Shown here: positions 1 through 5,122 of the stretch, piece by piece | Layout of the letters: each line of letters begins with the position of its first letter | Position numbering within the stretch: the first letter of the stretch is position 1 | NCBI GenBank assembly: GCA_023426765.1 | Contig: JAEZBW010000136.1 | Span: forward strand, 1-8,485 | Source: Bacillota bacterium | GTDB lineage: Bacteria > Bacillota > Clostridia > DSM-8532 | Direction: 5' to 3' | Length of the DNA stretch: 8,485 nt | Position numbers and translations under genes: made by a program | The notes under the pieces: generated by a model | What the model saw: only the letters and a program-made list of their open reading frames with translations | What the model was told of the DNA's origin: nothing | Databases searched by the model: none

Positions 1-480
1 GTACTGGTCTCCCACCGGGCAGGGCACCAGGACGTAATCCGAGATGAGCAGGGCGTTTCGCAGCATGGGGCCGATGTTGGGCGGCGTGTCGATGAGCATG
101 TAGTCGTAGCGGCCGATGTCCTTGTCGTTTTGCAGCAGCCGTGAAAAGCCCAGCACCGAGTCGATGCCGGCGTAGGAGCGGACTTCCCATTCCATGCAGC
201 GGATGGAATTGGGAACAATCTCCATGTGTTCTGTTTTCGTGGCGCAGGCATTTGGGCTAAACGCCCCTTCAGGATCTTCGAGCGCCTTGACCAGACTGGA
301 ATTTTCGCGCAACCCAAAATCCGGCAAAAGCGTGGATGTGGTATTGGATTGCGGGTCCCCGTCCACCACCAGCACGCGCGCCCCCTCAAGAGCCAAGGCT
401 GCGGAAAGATTGACGCAGGTCGTCGATTTTCCGACGCCCCCCTTGTTGTTGCCCACGGTAATGATGATGGGTTTCGCCAT
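1..480 (-). CDS. ParA/Soj-family partition ATPase, N-terminal 160 residues (C-terminus beyond left edge)
   Basis: Translation of the minus strand from ATG at 480 gives 160 residues with no stop before the edge. The deviant Walker A motif of ParA/MinD ATPases is at residues 13-20 (KGGVGKST, with the signature lysine K13). A second motif, VVDGDPQ (38-44), carries the aspartate that follows strand 2. The Walker B-like segment is YDYMLIDTPPN (125-135). ParA proteins form ATP-dependent dimers on DNA and move plasmids, chromosomes or other cargo, usually with a ParB-type partner; no partner is visible and it would lie left of the window. The start is preceded by a purine-rich stretch containing nine consecutive Gs, and further up by a promoter candidate at 513-541. 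Placement beside toxin-antitoxin genes and transposase scars fits a plasmid-derived or island locus. A role in positioning something other than DNA cannot be excluded. Confidence 0.92.
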   Translation of the reverse strand, partial: MAKPIIITVGNNKGGVGKSTTCVNLSAALALEGARVLVVDGDPQSNTTSTLLPDFGLRENSSLVKALEDPEGAFSPNACATKTEHMEIVPNSIRCMEWEVRSYAGIDSVLGFSRLLQNDKDIGRYDYMLIDTPPNIGPMLRNALLISDYVLVPCPVGDQY

Positions 481-512
481 TTTCTCCCCCCCCCTAAATT
501 TCCCTGGTGGGC

Positions 513-541
513 ATATTTCCACCGGGCCAAAACCTTGTCAA
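513..541 (-). promoter_or_regulatory. Candidate sigma-70 promoter of the parA-like gene
   Basis: On the minus strand a perfect -35 hexamer TTGACA (541-536) is followed after 17 bases by AAATAT (518-513), a poor -10 with 3 of 6 matches. Predicted transcription would begin near 506, leaving a leader of about 26 bases before the ATG at 480. The perfect -35 and correct spacing support it; the weak -10 limits confidence. Confidence 0.4.
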
Positions 542-659
542 CGCCAGACCAAAAAATAGCGGCCGTCACCTTTTGGCGGTCCATTCGCCATGGTAGGGGC
601 AAAAGCCTGACGTCCGCCAGCCAGTTCCTGTCCGTTTGGTGCTTTTCGGGAATGGGAAG

Positions 660-761
660 ATGGAAAAATTGTTCCCGGATCATCTGGCCAGGATCGCGGA
701 CAGCCTTGAGGCCAAAGCGCGAATATTCGACCATTTTGGGAAGCATTTTGAAAAACGTTGA
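660..761 (+). CDS. Possible 33-residue small protein, unrecognised
   Basis: ATG at 660 opens a 33-codon frame ending in TGA at 759-761. It is preceded by a purine-rich GGGAAG directly against the start, which is too close for a normal ribosome site. The peptide is charged and looks amphipathic-helical (for example LARIADSLEAKARIF, then HFGKHFEKR). I recognise no family. It lies between the divergent parA-like and brnT genes and its end touches the brnT promoter. It may be a chance frame or the tail of a decayed gene, since the frame is open upstream to a TAG at 594-596. Confidence 0.18.
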   Translation: MEKLFPDHLARIADSLEAKARIFDHFGKHFEKR

Positions 762-786
762 CCTGATGACGTATTGTGCATACATT
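758..786 (+). promoter_or_regulatory. Sigma-70 promoter of brnTA
   Basis: TTGACC at 758-763 and TACATT at 781-786 are separated by exactly 17 bases; each differs from consensus by one or two positions. The -10 box ends only six bases before the brnT ATG at 793, so the transcript should start at or within a base or two of the start codon. No ribosome-binding sequence precedes that ATG, which fits a leaderless message. Confidence 0.65.
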
Positions 787-790
787 ACGT
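769..790. promoter_or_regulatory. Imperfect palindrome over the brnT -10 box, candidate BrnA operator
   Basis: The arms ACGTA-T-TGT (769-777) and ACA-T-TACGT (782-790) pair at 8 of 11 positions around a centre at 779/780. The palindrome covers the -10 hexamer. BrnA-type antitoxins are known to repress their own operons as dimers, alone or with BrnT, so binding here would block RNA polymerase. The assignment to BrnA is inferred from position and symmetry. Confidence 0.5.
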
Positions 791-792
791 TT

Positions 793-1062
793 ATGGAATT
801 TGAATGGGACGAAGCCAAACGGCAGGCAAACATAACCAAACACGACGTGGACTTTTTGGAAGCGATGGAGCTTTTGGCCGATGCCCCACTTTTGGCCGAT
901 GACTTCCGCCAGGACTACGGCGAGCGCCGCTGTCAAGCCACCGGAATTGTTGACGGCAAAATGCTCGTGGTGATTTTCACCATACGGGAAGGCTCGTTTA
1001 GAATCATTTCCGCCCGCCGGGCGAACTCCCGAGAAAGGAGGAAATATGCCAAAGACCTATGA
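793..1062 (+). CDS. brnT: BrnT-family ribonuclease toxin
   Basis: This 89-residue protein has the full BrnT pattern: an N-terminal F-x-WDEAKRQANITKHDVDF block (residues 3-21), an acidic middle, GERR (43-46), and a C-terminal RIISAR-A-x-x-x-E (70-81) before a basic tail with a tyrosine. BrnT proteins have a RelE-like fold, cut mRNA and stop growth when not held by BrnA. The length is typical of the family. The frame is open much further upstream (from 226), but similarity begins at ATG 793, and the promoter at 758-786 would exclude earlier starts. There is no Shine-Dalgarno sequence, so translation may be leaderless. The toxin-first order and the 17-base overlap with brnA are usual for brnTA operons. 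No broken motif is seen, so the toxin should be active. Confidence 0.93.
   Translation: MEFEWDEAKRQANITKHDVDFLEAMELLADAPLLADDFRQDYGERRCQATGIVDGKMLVVIFTIREGSFRIISARRANSRERRKYAKDL
1036..1041 (+). promoter_or_regulatory. Strong ribosome-binding site of brnA
   Basis: AGGAGG lies inside the end of brnT, four bases before the brnA ATG at 1046. It contrasts with the absence of any such site before brnT, and would favour antitoxin over toxin synthesis from the same transcript. Confidence 0.75.
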
Positions 1063-1402
1063 AGAAGACGGCAAGACCATAGTGCGATACACGCTGGAAG
1101 AAGCCAGGAAGCTCCCCAGGCTGACCGATGGCTCTCGGGCCGATGCCATGACCGACGAAGAACTGACCGCCAACGCCCTTTCCGATCCCGACAATCCGCC
1201 GCTGACGGATGATTTTTTCGAAAAGGCCAAGCGCATGCGCCTGGAAGATCTTTTGCCCGGGACGAAGGAGCGTGTTTGCATTCGTCTTGACCATGATGTT
1301 CTGGCCTGGTTTCGCAGCCAAAAGAAAAAAGGCTACCAGACGGCAATTAACGCCGTTCTCCGGGCTTTCGTGGAAAGTCAGGAGCGTGGGAAGAGGGTAT
1401 AG
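1046..1402 (+). CDS. brnA: BrnA-family antitoxin (DNA-binding)
   Basis: This 118-residue protein ends in the BrnA ribbon-helix-helix domain: KERVCIRLDHDVLAWFRS (residues 74-91), a KKKGYQTAINAVLRAFVES block (93-111), and a short basic tail. The first 70 residues are acidic and probably flexible, including LTDDFFEKA, and would be the part that wraps BrnT. BrnA neutralises BrnT by direct binding and represses the operon. The protein is somewhat longer at the N-terminus than many BrnA proteins of about 80-100 residues, but ATG 1046 has the only good ribosome site. It overlaps the end of brnT by 17 bases in another frame, so the two are co-transcribed and probably translationally coupled. Confidence 0.93.
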   Translation: MPKTYEEDGKTIVRYTLEEARKLPRLTDGSRADAMTDEELTANALSDPDNPPLTDDFFEKAKRMRLEDLLPGTKERVCIRLDHDVLAWFRSQKKKGYQTAINAVLRAFVESQERGKRV

Positions 1403-1440
1403 GGCATCCTTGAAGCGGCGATGAGCTGGTCGCGGAAAAT

Positions 1441-1557
1441 TGGACAGTCGGCAAAGCTATAGTCCTCAAACGAGGAGGATGGTTTTCGATGTCCCAGCGA
1501 CGGAAGTTTTCAGCGCAGAAAACCGCCGCTGTCGGCCTTTTGCCGCAGCTCGAGTAA
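1441..1557 (+). mobile_element. Remnant of the left end of an IS3-family-like element with the start of its OrfA transposase
   Basis: TGGACAGTC at 1441 resembles an insertion-sequence terminus. A ribosome site AGGAGG (1473-1478) follows, then ATG at 1489. The frame reads MSQRRKFSAQKTAAVGLL and then diverges to a TAA at 1555-1557, giving 22 residues. Basic starts such as M-S-x-R-R-K-F-S-A-E are typical of the helix-turn-helix OrfA of IS3-like elements, which is normally about 90-110 residues. The gene is thus cut off almost at once, where the sequence becomes an IS256-like start on the other strand. Identification rests on about 15 residues plus the upstream layout. It is nonfunctional. Confidence 0.45.
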
Positions 1558-1630
1558 TGCCATGCTGTCCTCGACCATCGTGGTCTCCTGCGGTTGCAGG
1601 CGCGGCTTCGCAACTGCACCTTACAGCCCA
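1510..1630 (-). mobile_element. Remnant of the 5' end of an IS256-family-like transposase gene
   Basis: On the minus strand AGGAG (about 1591-1587) precedes ATG at 1578. The 22-residue frame reads MVEDSMALLELRQKAD and then GGFLR before TGA at 1512-1510. It resembles the IS256-type (Transposase_mut) N-terminus, where a short leader with ALIELL-x-K-A is followed by a DFLRE block. Full IS256 transposases are about 400 residues, so nearly all of it is missing. Upstream, GGGCTGTAAGG near 1635-1625 could be the element's end. The coding part overlaps the IS3-like fragment on the other strand, so the true junction lies within about 1515-1535. The family call is from memory on a short match. Confidence 0.4.
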
Positions 1631-2016
1631 TCGGCCCCATGGCCACCTCGCCCATCCCGTCCAGGCTGGAGGCCCCCCCTCGGCCTGGACGACTCCGGAA
1701 TTTCCACCACCTCCGCGGACTCTACCGGCGATGGCCTTGCCTTGGGAAACGGTGTCGCGGTCTAGGGGTTCTTGGGCGGTTTCGCCCGGAAAGTCCTGCC
1801 GCCTTGGCGACCTCGCGCTTGTGGATTGGCTGATCCGAGAACCGTGTCGACCGATCTTGCCGGGCTGGCTGCCGGTTTTCTGGAAAACCACGCGGGGCAG
1901 TCTAAGCGCCTTGACGGTTGGCAAGCCGCGTGTCCCCAAGAGGTTTTCCCGGGAGGAGAACCGTGGCCAAGGGCTGTCTTGACGAGGTAGCACAGGGTAG
2001 TTAAAAAGACTATGAC
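1631..2016. other. About 390 bases with no recognisable gene
   Basis: All frames here give low-complexity, arginine- and proline-rich or stop-broken translations with no family motif, on both strands. Two hairpins are visible: GTCCAGGC (1659-1666) with GCCTGGAC (1683-1690) around a 16-base loop, and GGGCG (1774-1778) with CGCCC (1783-1787) around GTTT. Neither is followed by a T run. The stretch is probably decayed island DNA between an insertion-sequence scar and the second toxin-antitoxin pair. The last 40 bases may hold that pair's promoter. Confidence 0.5.
1979..2007 (+). promoter_or_regulatory. Weak sigma-70 promoter candidate for the second toxin-antitoxin operon
   Basis: TTGACG (1979-1984) is followed after 17 bases by TAAAAA (2002-2007), a poor -10. 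It is the only reasonable -35 near the gene and would give a leader of about 15 bases carrying the GGAGGG ribosome site at 2017-2022. No clear palindromic operator was found. Confidence 0.3.
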
Positions 2017-2028
2017 GGAGGGACCACC

Positions 2029-2322
2029 ATGCAGAGGCAAATACCGGCGACGCCGACGAGCATTAAACTTCCCGTCGAGTTGCGGGATCGGTTGCAAAAT
2101 CTGGCCAAAGCCCGCAGACGCACGCCGCATTCACTCATGATTCAAGCTCTTGAAACGTATGTGGCCAGGGAAGAGCAGCGTGAAGCCCTGCGCCAGGAAG
2201 CCCTGGCCGCCCATGAGGCTTTTGCGCTGACGGGCTTGCATGTGACGGCGCAGGAAGCGGACGCCTGGTTGGCTGAGCTGGAAGCGGGAAACGATGTCGA
2301 GCCGCCAAAAGGCCACATATGA
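2029..2322 (+). CDS. Ribbon-helix-helix (CopG/ParD-like) antitoxin
   Basis: This 97-residue protein has an N-terminal ribbon-helix-helix unit: the strand TSIKLPVELRDRLQNLA (about residues 10-26), a turn, and a second helix SLMIQALETYVAREE (36-50). Such dimers bind the operator of their own operon. From about residue 50 a long glutamate- and alanine-rich helix runs toward a C-terminus (AWLAELEAG) that should hold the toxin. ATG 2029 follows GGAGGG (2017-2022) by six bases, a clear ribosome site. Its stop overlaps the start of the next gene (ATGA, 2319-2322), the classic layout of a two-gene type II module. Size and context match ParD/RelB-type antitoxins closely enough for the role but not for a specific subfamily. 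Confidence 0.88.
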   Translation: MQRQIPATPTSIKLPVELRDRLQNLAKARRRTPHSLMIQALETYVAREEQREALRQEALAAHEAFALTGLHVTAQEADAWLAELEAGNDVEPPKGHI

Positions 2323-2606
2323 AACTGGTGTGGTCGCCGGCAGCACTCCTGGGCGTGCAGCGCCTCTACCGTTTCCTGGCCGGAAAAGACAGGGACGCGG
2401 CCCAAGCTGCCGTGGGAGCCATCCGAAAATATGCGGCCATCTTGGAAAAATTTCCCAACGCCGGACGGCCGGCTGCAGATTTGGAGCCTGAGCACCGGGA
2501 ACTGCTCATCCCGTTTGGCGTGTCCGGCTATGTGCTGGTCTACGAAATGCACGCCGAAACACTTCTGGTGCTGGCCGTGTGCCATCAAAGAGAAGCCGGG
2601 TACTAA
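2319..2606 (+). CDS. RelE/ParE-family toxin
   Basis: This 95-residue protein has the ParE pattern: KLVWSPAALLGVQRLYRFLA at the start (residues 2-21, strand then helix), a second helix ending in KFPNAGRPAADLEPEHREL (44-62), a strand block with SGYVLVYEM, and a C-terminal VCHQREAGY. ParE proteins act on DNA gyrase and RelE proteins on ribosome-bound mRNA; the GRP-x-x-x-L-x-x-x-HREL segment and C-terminus look more ParE-like. The family often has arginine where C88 precedes HQREAG, so activity might differ, though this is from memory. Translation is coupled to the antitoxin by the 4-base ATGA overlap, with AAAAGG (2307-2312) as a ribosome site. The gene is complete. Confidence 0.88.
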   Translation: MKLVWSPAALLGVQRLYRFLAGKDRDAAQAAVGAIRKYAAILEKFPNAGRPAADLEPEHRELLIPFGVSGYVLVYEMHAETLLVLAVCHQREAGY

Positions 2607-2624
2607 GCCTAGGTCGTTTGTTGG

Positions 2625-2699
2625 GCGGATACACTCGCCTGGCGAGAGCATCCGTGAACCCTTGTGCGGGTACTTTTCATTATACTCCGCAAACCACAT
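2625..2699 (-). mobile_element. Fragment of an IS3-family-like OrfB (integrase-type) transposase C-terminus
   Basis: The minus strand reads WFAEYNEKYPHKGSRMLSP followed by GECIR. This resembles the last conserved block of IS3-family OrfB proteins (W-x-x-x-YN-x-x-x-PH-x-x-L-x-x-x-SP-x-E-F/Y), which follows the catalytic DDE core. Only about 25 residues remain; the upstream part of the frame shows no integrase motif and the downstream part runs into the antisense of the toxin gene. The fragment is on the opposite strand from the IS3-like OrfA start near 1489, so the two ends do not form one simple element. Confidence 0.5.
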
Positions 2700-2856
2700 C
2701 GGCAAGCGCGCCGGAACGGTTGGGGCGCACGCCCTGTCGGATCGGTTCCAAGGCCGCCAAGGGCGGCAAACGCTTGACGGCTTGCCCCTTGCTCCCGGGC
2801 GGCCGTTTTCCCTCGCCAGGTCGGCCCCAGGAAAACCCTCGGCCACGGCGGAGAAT
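2700..2856. other. Non-coding stretch between island and glycan genes
   Basis: I see no gene motif here on either strand. One compact hairpin, GCCGCC (2753-2758) with GGCGGC (2762-2767) around AAG, has no T run and is not a convincing terminator for the toxin-antitoxin operon. The remaining sequence is GC-rich and reads as low-complexity peptides in every frame. Together with the transposase fragment and the promoter region it makes up the roughly 400 bases between the toxin gene and the next start at 3005. Confidence 0.5.
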
Positions 2857-2890
2857 CCTGTTGACAGGCTTGTTTTATTTATAAAAAAAA
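2857..2890. promoter_or_regulatory. Palindrome and A/T tract upstream of the sigma-54 promoter (possible activator and bending region)
   Basis: CCTGT-TG-ACAGG (2857-2868) is a 12-base palindrome about 77-88 bases before the predicted start at 2945. It is followed by a T-rich then A-rich stretch with eight As (2883-2890) in otherwise GC-rich DNA. Sigma-54 promoters need an upstream activator, often with a DNA bend between, so the arrangement fits. CCTG-TTGA-CAGG followed by TTGTTTTATTT could also be a weak terminator for the preceding operon. Confidence 0.35.
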
Positions 2891-2918
2891 CAGCATAAGA
2901 CGGGATAACTCCAGTTGC

Positions 2919-2934
2919 TGGCCCGGATGTTGCT
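2919..2934 (+). promoter_or_regulatory. Sigma-54 (-24/-12) promoter for the glycan gene cluster
   Basis: TGGCCCGGATGTTGCT matches the sigma-54 consensus TGGCACG-R-N3-TTGCW at every defined position but one (C for A). The invariant GG (2920-2921) and GC (2932-2933) are separated by the required 10 bases. Transcription would begin near 2945, giving a 60-base leader before ATG 3005. This also rules against the upstream ATG at 2915 as the start of the next gene. Confidence 0.65.
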
Positions 2935-3004
2935 TCGCTCGTCGCCGGCGCTGGCGGCGGCAGGCCTTGCCATCCTGTCGATCGGAGCGCCTAAAGGGGG
3001 GAGC

Positions 3005-5086
3005 ATGCGGCGTCTGCTCAATCTGGGTTGCGGACAAACCCATCATGAAGACTGGGTCAATGTGGATTTCCGGCCCCAACCGCCCCAGGTGGTCGGCTAT
3101 GACTTGAGCCTTGGCGTACCCTTCCCCGACGACTTGTTCGACGTGGTCTACCATTCCCATATCATTGAGCATTTCCCCCGGGCCACGGCGGCGGCGTTTC
3201 TGCGGGAGTGCTGGCGCGTGCTGCGCCCCGGCGGCATCCTGCGCCTGGCCGCCCCGGATCTGGAGGGCGCGGCCCGGGCCTACTTGCAAGCCCTGGAAGC
3301 GGCCAGGCGCGGCGAGCCCGAGGCGGACGCCCGGCATGAATGGATGACCGTGGAGCTCGTGGACCAGCTGGCCCGGCACCACAGCGGCGGCGAAATGCTG
3401 GATTTTTGGCGTCGCGACCCGGTTCCGGCCCTGGATTTTGTCCTGGAACGGATGGGCGCCCAGGCTCGCGAGTCCATCCTCGCCCTGCGCCAGGCTCCCA
3501 AGCCGGCCCCCAGGCAGGACGCCGACGCTTCCCCCCTGGAAGTGGGGCGCTTCCGGCTCTCCGGGGAATGCCATCAATGGATGTACGACAGCCATTCCCT
3601 GGGCCGGCTTTTGGCCGCGGCCGGCTTCGAGGCGGTGCGCTCCGTGGCGGCGAGCGAATCCGACATCCCGGATTTTTCCCGCTACCATCTGGACGTCGAG
3701 GCCGACGGCGGCGTGCGCAAGCCGGATTCGTTTTTCCTGGAAGCGCGCAAACCCCTGGCCGACGTCCAAAGTGCCGCGCCCCGGGTGGTCAGCTTCTGCA
3801 TGCAGCCCACCAGCGGGGCCGGCGGCTCGGCCCTGCGCCTGCACCAGGGCTTGCGGGAAATCGGCGTCGCCAATTGTCTCTATGTCGCCACCAAGCCGGC
3901 CGGGGATATGCCCGGCGTCATGGTCATTCCGGCCGTGGCCGGCTCCAGCGTGGCCCGCGAGGAAAAGACCGGTCGGATCACCAACAGCCAGTGGCCGGGC
4001 TTTTTCAAGCACATGGAAAAATGCTTGGCCGCCTATCCCGGCCGGCCGGCCAACTGCGAAATATTTTCCGACACTCAGACTACGACGCGCATCTCCGACA
4101 TTCCCGGTACGGACGCGGCCGACATCCTGCACCTGCACTGGATCGCCGGCACCACGGACATCGTCCGGGACGTGGAATTTTTGCAAGGCCGGCCCATCGT
4201 CTGGACCCTGCACGACATGAACCCCTTCACCGGCGGCTGCCACTACGCCGGGGACTGCCAGGGCTTTAGGCGCTACTGCGGGGCCTGCCCCCAGCTGGGC
4301 TCCAGCGAGGACAAGGACTTTTCCCGGGAAATCTGGCTGCGCAAGAAAGCGGCCTACCGGGAACTGGACATCACCGTGGTCTGCCCGAGCCGCTGGTTGG
4401 CCGAGCAAGCCGCCCAGAGCACGCTTTTCCAGAAAAAGCCCATTTCGGTCATTCCCTACAGCCTGCCCACTGATGTGTTCCGGCCCCTCAAGGCCGGGGC
4501 GGTGCGCCAGGGCCTGGGGCTTGATCCGGACGCCTTCGTGCTCCTTTTCGGCGCGGACGCCCTGGACACGGCGCGCAAGGGCTTCGCCGAGCTGCTGGCC
4601 GCCCTGGAAAGCCTGGCCGCCAGCGGCGCGGGCGAGGGCATCACGCTCATGACCTTTGGCGACGTCAGCCGACTGCAACGCCTGACCTTGCCGTTCCCGG
4701 CCGTCCACCTGGGCCGGCTGGAATCGCCAAACGAGGTGGCCTTGGCCTACAACGCCGCCAATTGTCTGGTGATCCCTTCCTTGGAAGACAATTTGCCCAA
4801 TGTGGCCCTGGAGGCTCTGGCCTGCGGTCTGCCGGTGGTCGGTTTCACCACCGGCGGTATCCCGGACATGGTCGAGGACGGCGTCACCGGCCGGCTCGTG
4901 CCCACCGGGGATTGCCAGGCCCTGGCCCAGGCCTTGATAGCCATGCGCGACATGCCCGCCGACGCCCGCAGCCGGATGCGCCGGGCCTGCCGGCAAACGG
5001 CCCTGCTGCGCTACAGTATGCCGGTCCAGGCCCGGGCCTATCTGGAACTCTACCAAAGCCTGCTGGCCCGCGCGCCTTTGGGATAA
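3005..5086 (+). CDS. Fused SAM-dependent methyltransferase and family-4 glycosyltransferase
   Basis: This 693-residue protein has two enzymes. Residues 1-250 are a class I methyltransferase of the COG4627/Methyltransf_11 kind: SAM motif LNLGCG (5-10), acidic D21 in VNVDF, FDVVYHSHIIEHF (45-57) and RVLRPGGILRLAAPDLE (71-87). From about residue 260 (VVSFCMQPTSGAGGSALRLH) it is a GT-B glycosyltransferase of family GT4: HLHW, WTLHDMNPFTGGCHY (about 400-414), then SLEDNLPNVALEALACG (592-608), the donor-sugar-nucleotide site with E594 and E603. Cysteines 412, 418, 425 and 428 form a CX5CX6CX2C cluster. No signal peptide or membrane segment is seen, so it should be cytoplasmic or at the membrane face. 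ATG 3005 follows GGGGGGAG and lies downstream of the sigma-54 start; the frame is also open from 2915, but that part reads as leader. It probably adds a sugar and methylates a surface glycan; the acceptor is unknown. Confidence 0.9.
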   Translation: MRRLLNLGCGQTHHEDWVNVDFRPQPPQVVGYDLSLGVPFPDDLFDVVYHSHIIEHFPRATAAAFLRECWRVLRPGGILRLAAPDLEGAARAYLQALEAARRGEPEADARHEWMTVELVDQLARHHSGGEMLDFWRRDPVPALDFVLERMGAQARESILALRQAPKPAPRQDADASPLEVGRFRLSGECHQWMYDSHSLGRLLAAAGFEAVRSVAASESDIPDFSRYHLDVEADGGVRKPDSFFLEARKPLADVQSAAPRVVSFCMQPTSGAGGSALRLHQGLREIGVANCLYVATKPAGDMPGVMVIPAVAGSSVAREEKTGRITNSQWPGFFKHMEKCLAAYPGRPANCEIFSDTQTTTRISDIPGTDAADILHLHWIAGTTDIVRDVEFLQGRPIVWTLHDMNPFTGGCHYAGDCQGFRRYCGACPQLGSSEDKDFSREIWLRKKAAYRELDITVVCPSRWLAEQAAQSTLFQKKPISVIPYSLPTDVFRPLKAGAVRQGLGLDPDAFVLLFGADALDTARKGFAELLAALESLAASGAGEGITLMTFGDVSRLQRLTLPFPAVHLGRLESPNEVALAYNAANCLVIPSLEDNLPNVALEALACGLPVVGFTTGGIPDMVEDGVTGRLVPTGDCQALAQALIAMRDMPADARSRMRRACRQTALLRYSMPVQARAYLELYQSLLARAPLG

Positions 5087-5122
5087 ACCGCATGGATACC
5101 GTCCAACCACAGGGATACAGGC

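Larger units (their letters stand above)
542..792. other. Divergent intergenic region between parA-like gene and brnT
   Basis: About 250 bases lie between the parA promoter candidate and brnT. A short inverted repeat is present (TGGCG 574-578 with CGCCA 586-590), together with the possible small ORF at 660-761 and the brnT promoter and operator candidate at 758-790. I see no RNA gene and no longer credible coding frame. Base composition is more AT-rich near 720-790 than in the genes to the right, as is common for promoters and acquired DNA. Confidence 0.5.

Noticed and set aside
226..792. Upstream extension of the brnT frame
   Set aside because: BrnT similarity starts at ATG 793 and a good promoter lies just before it. 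The upstream part is antisense to the ParA gene.
1440..1993. Overlapping frames of about 175-180 codons on both strands
   Set aside because: Both read as low-complexity arginine, proline and glycine sequence with no family signature. The only credible coding pieces there are the two short transposase starts.
2753..2767. GCCGCC/GGCGGC hairpin as terminator of the second toxin-antitoxin operon
   Set aside because: The stem is short and no T run follows, so there is no real support for intrinsic termination.
2861..2889. TTGACA as a sigma-70 -35 box for the glycan genes
   Set aside because: At 17 bases the -10 would be AAAAAA; the nearest TATAAA is only 13 bases away. The sigma-54 match is far better.
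2915..3004. Longer start (ATG 2915) for the methyltransferase-glycosyltransferase, giving a hydrophobic N-terminus like a signal peptide
   Set aside because: The sigma-54 element covers 2919-2934, so this ATG would not be transcribed. ATG 3005 has a G-rich ribosome site and begins right at the SAM motif, as homologous domains do.
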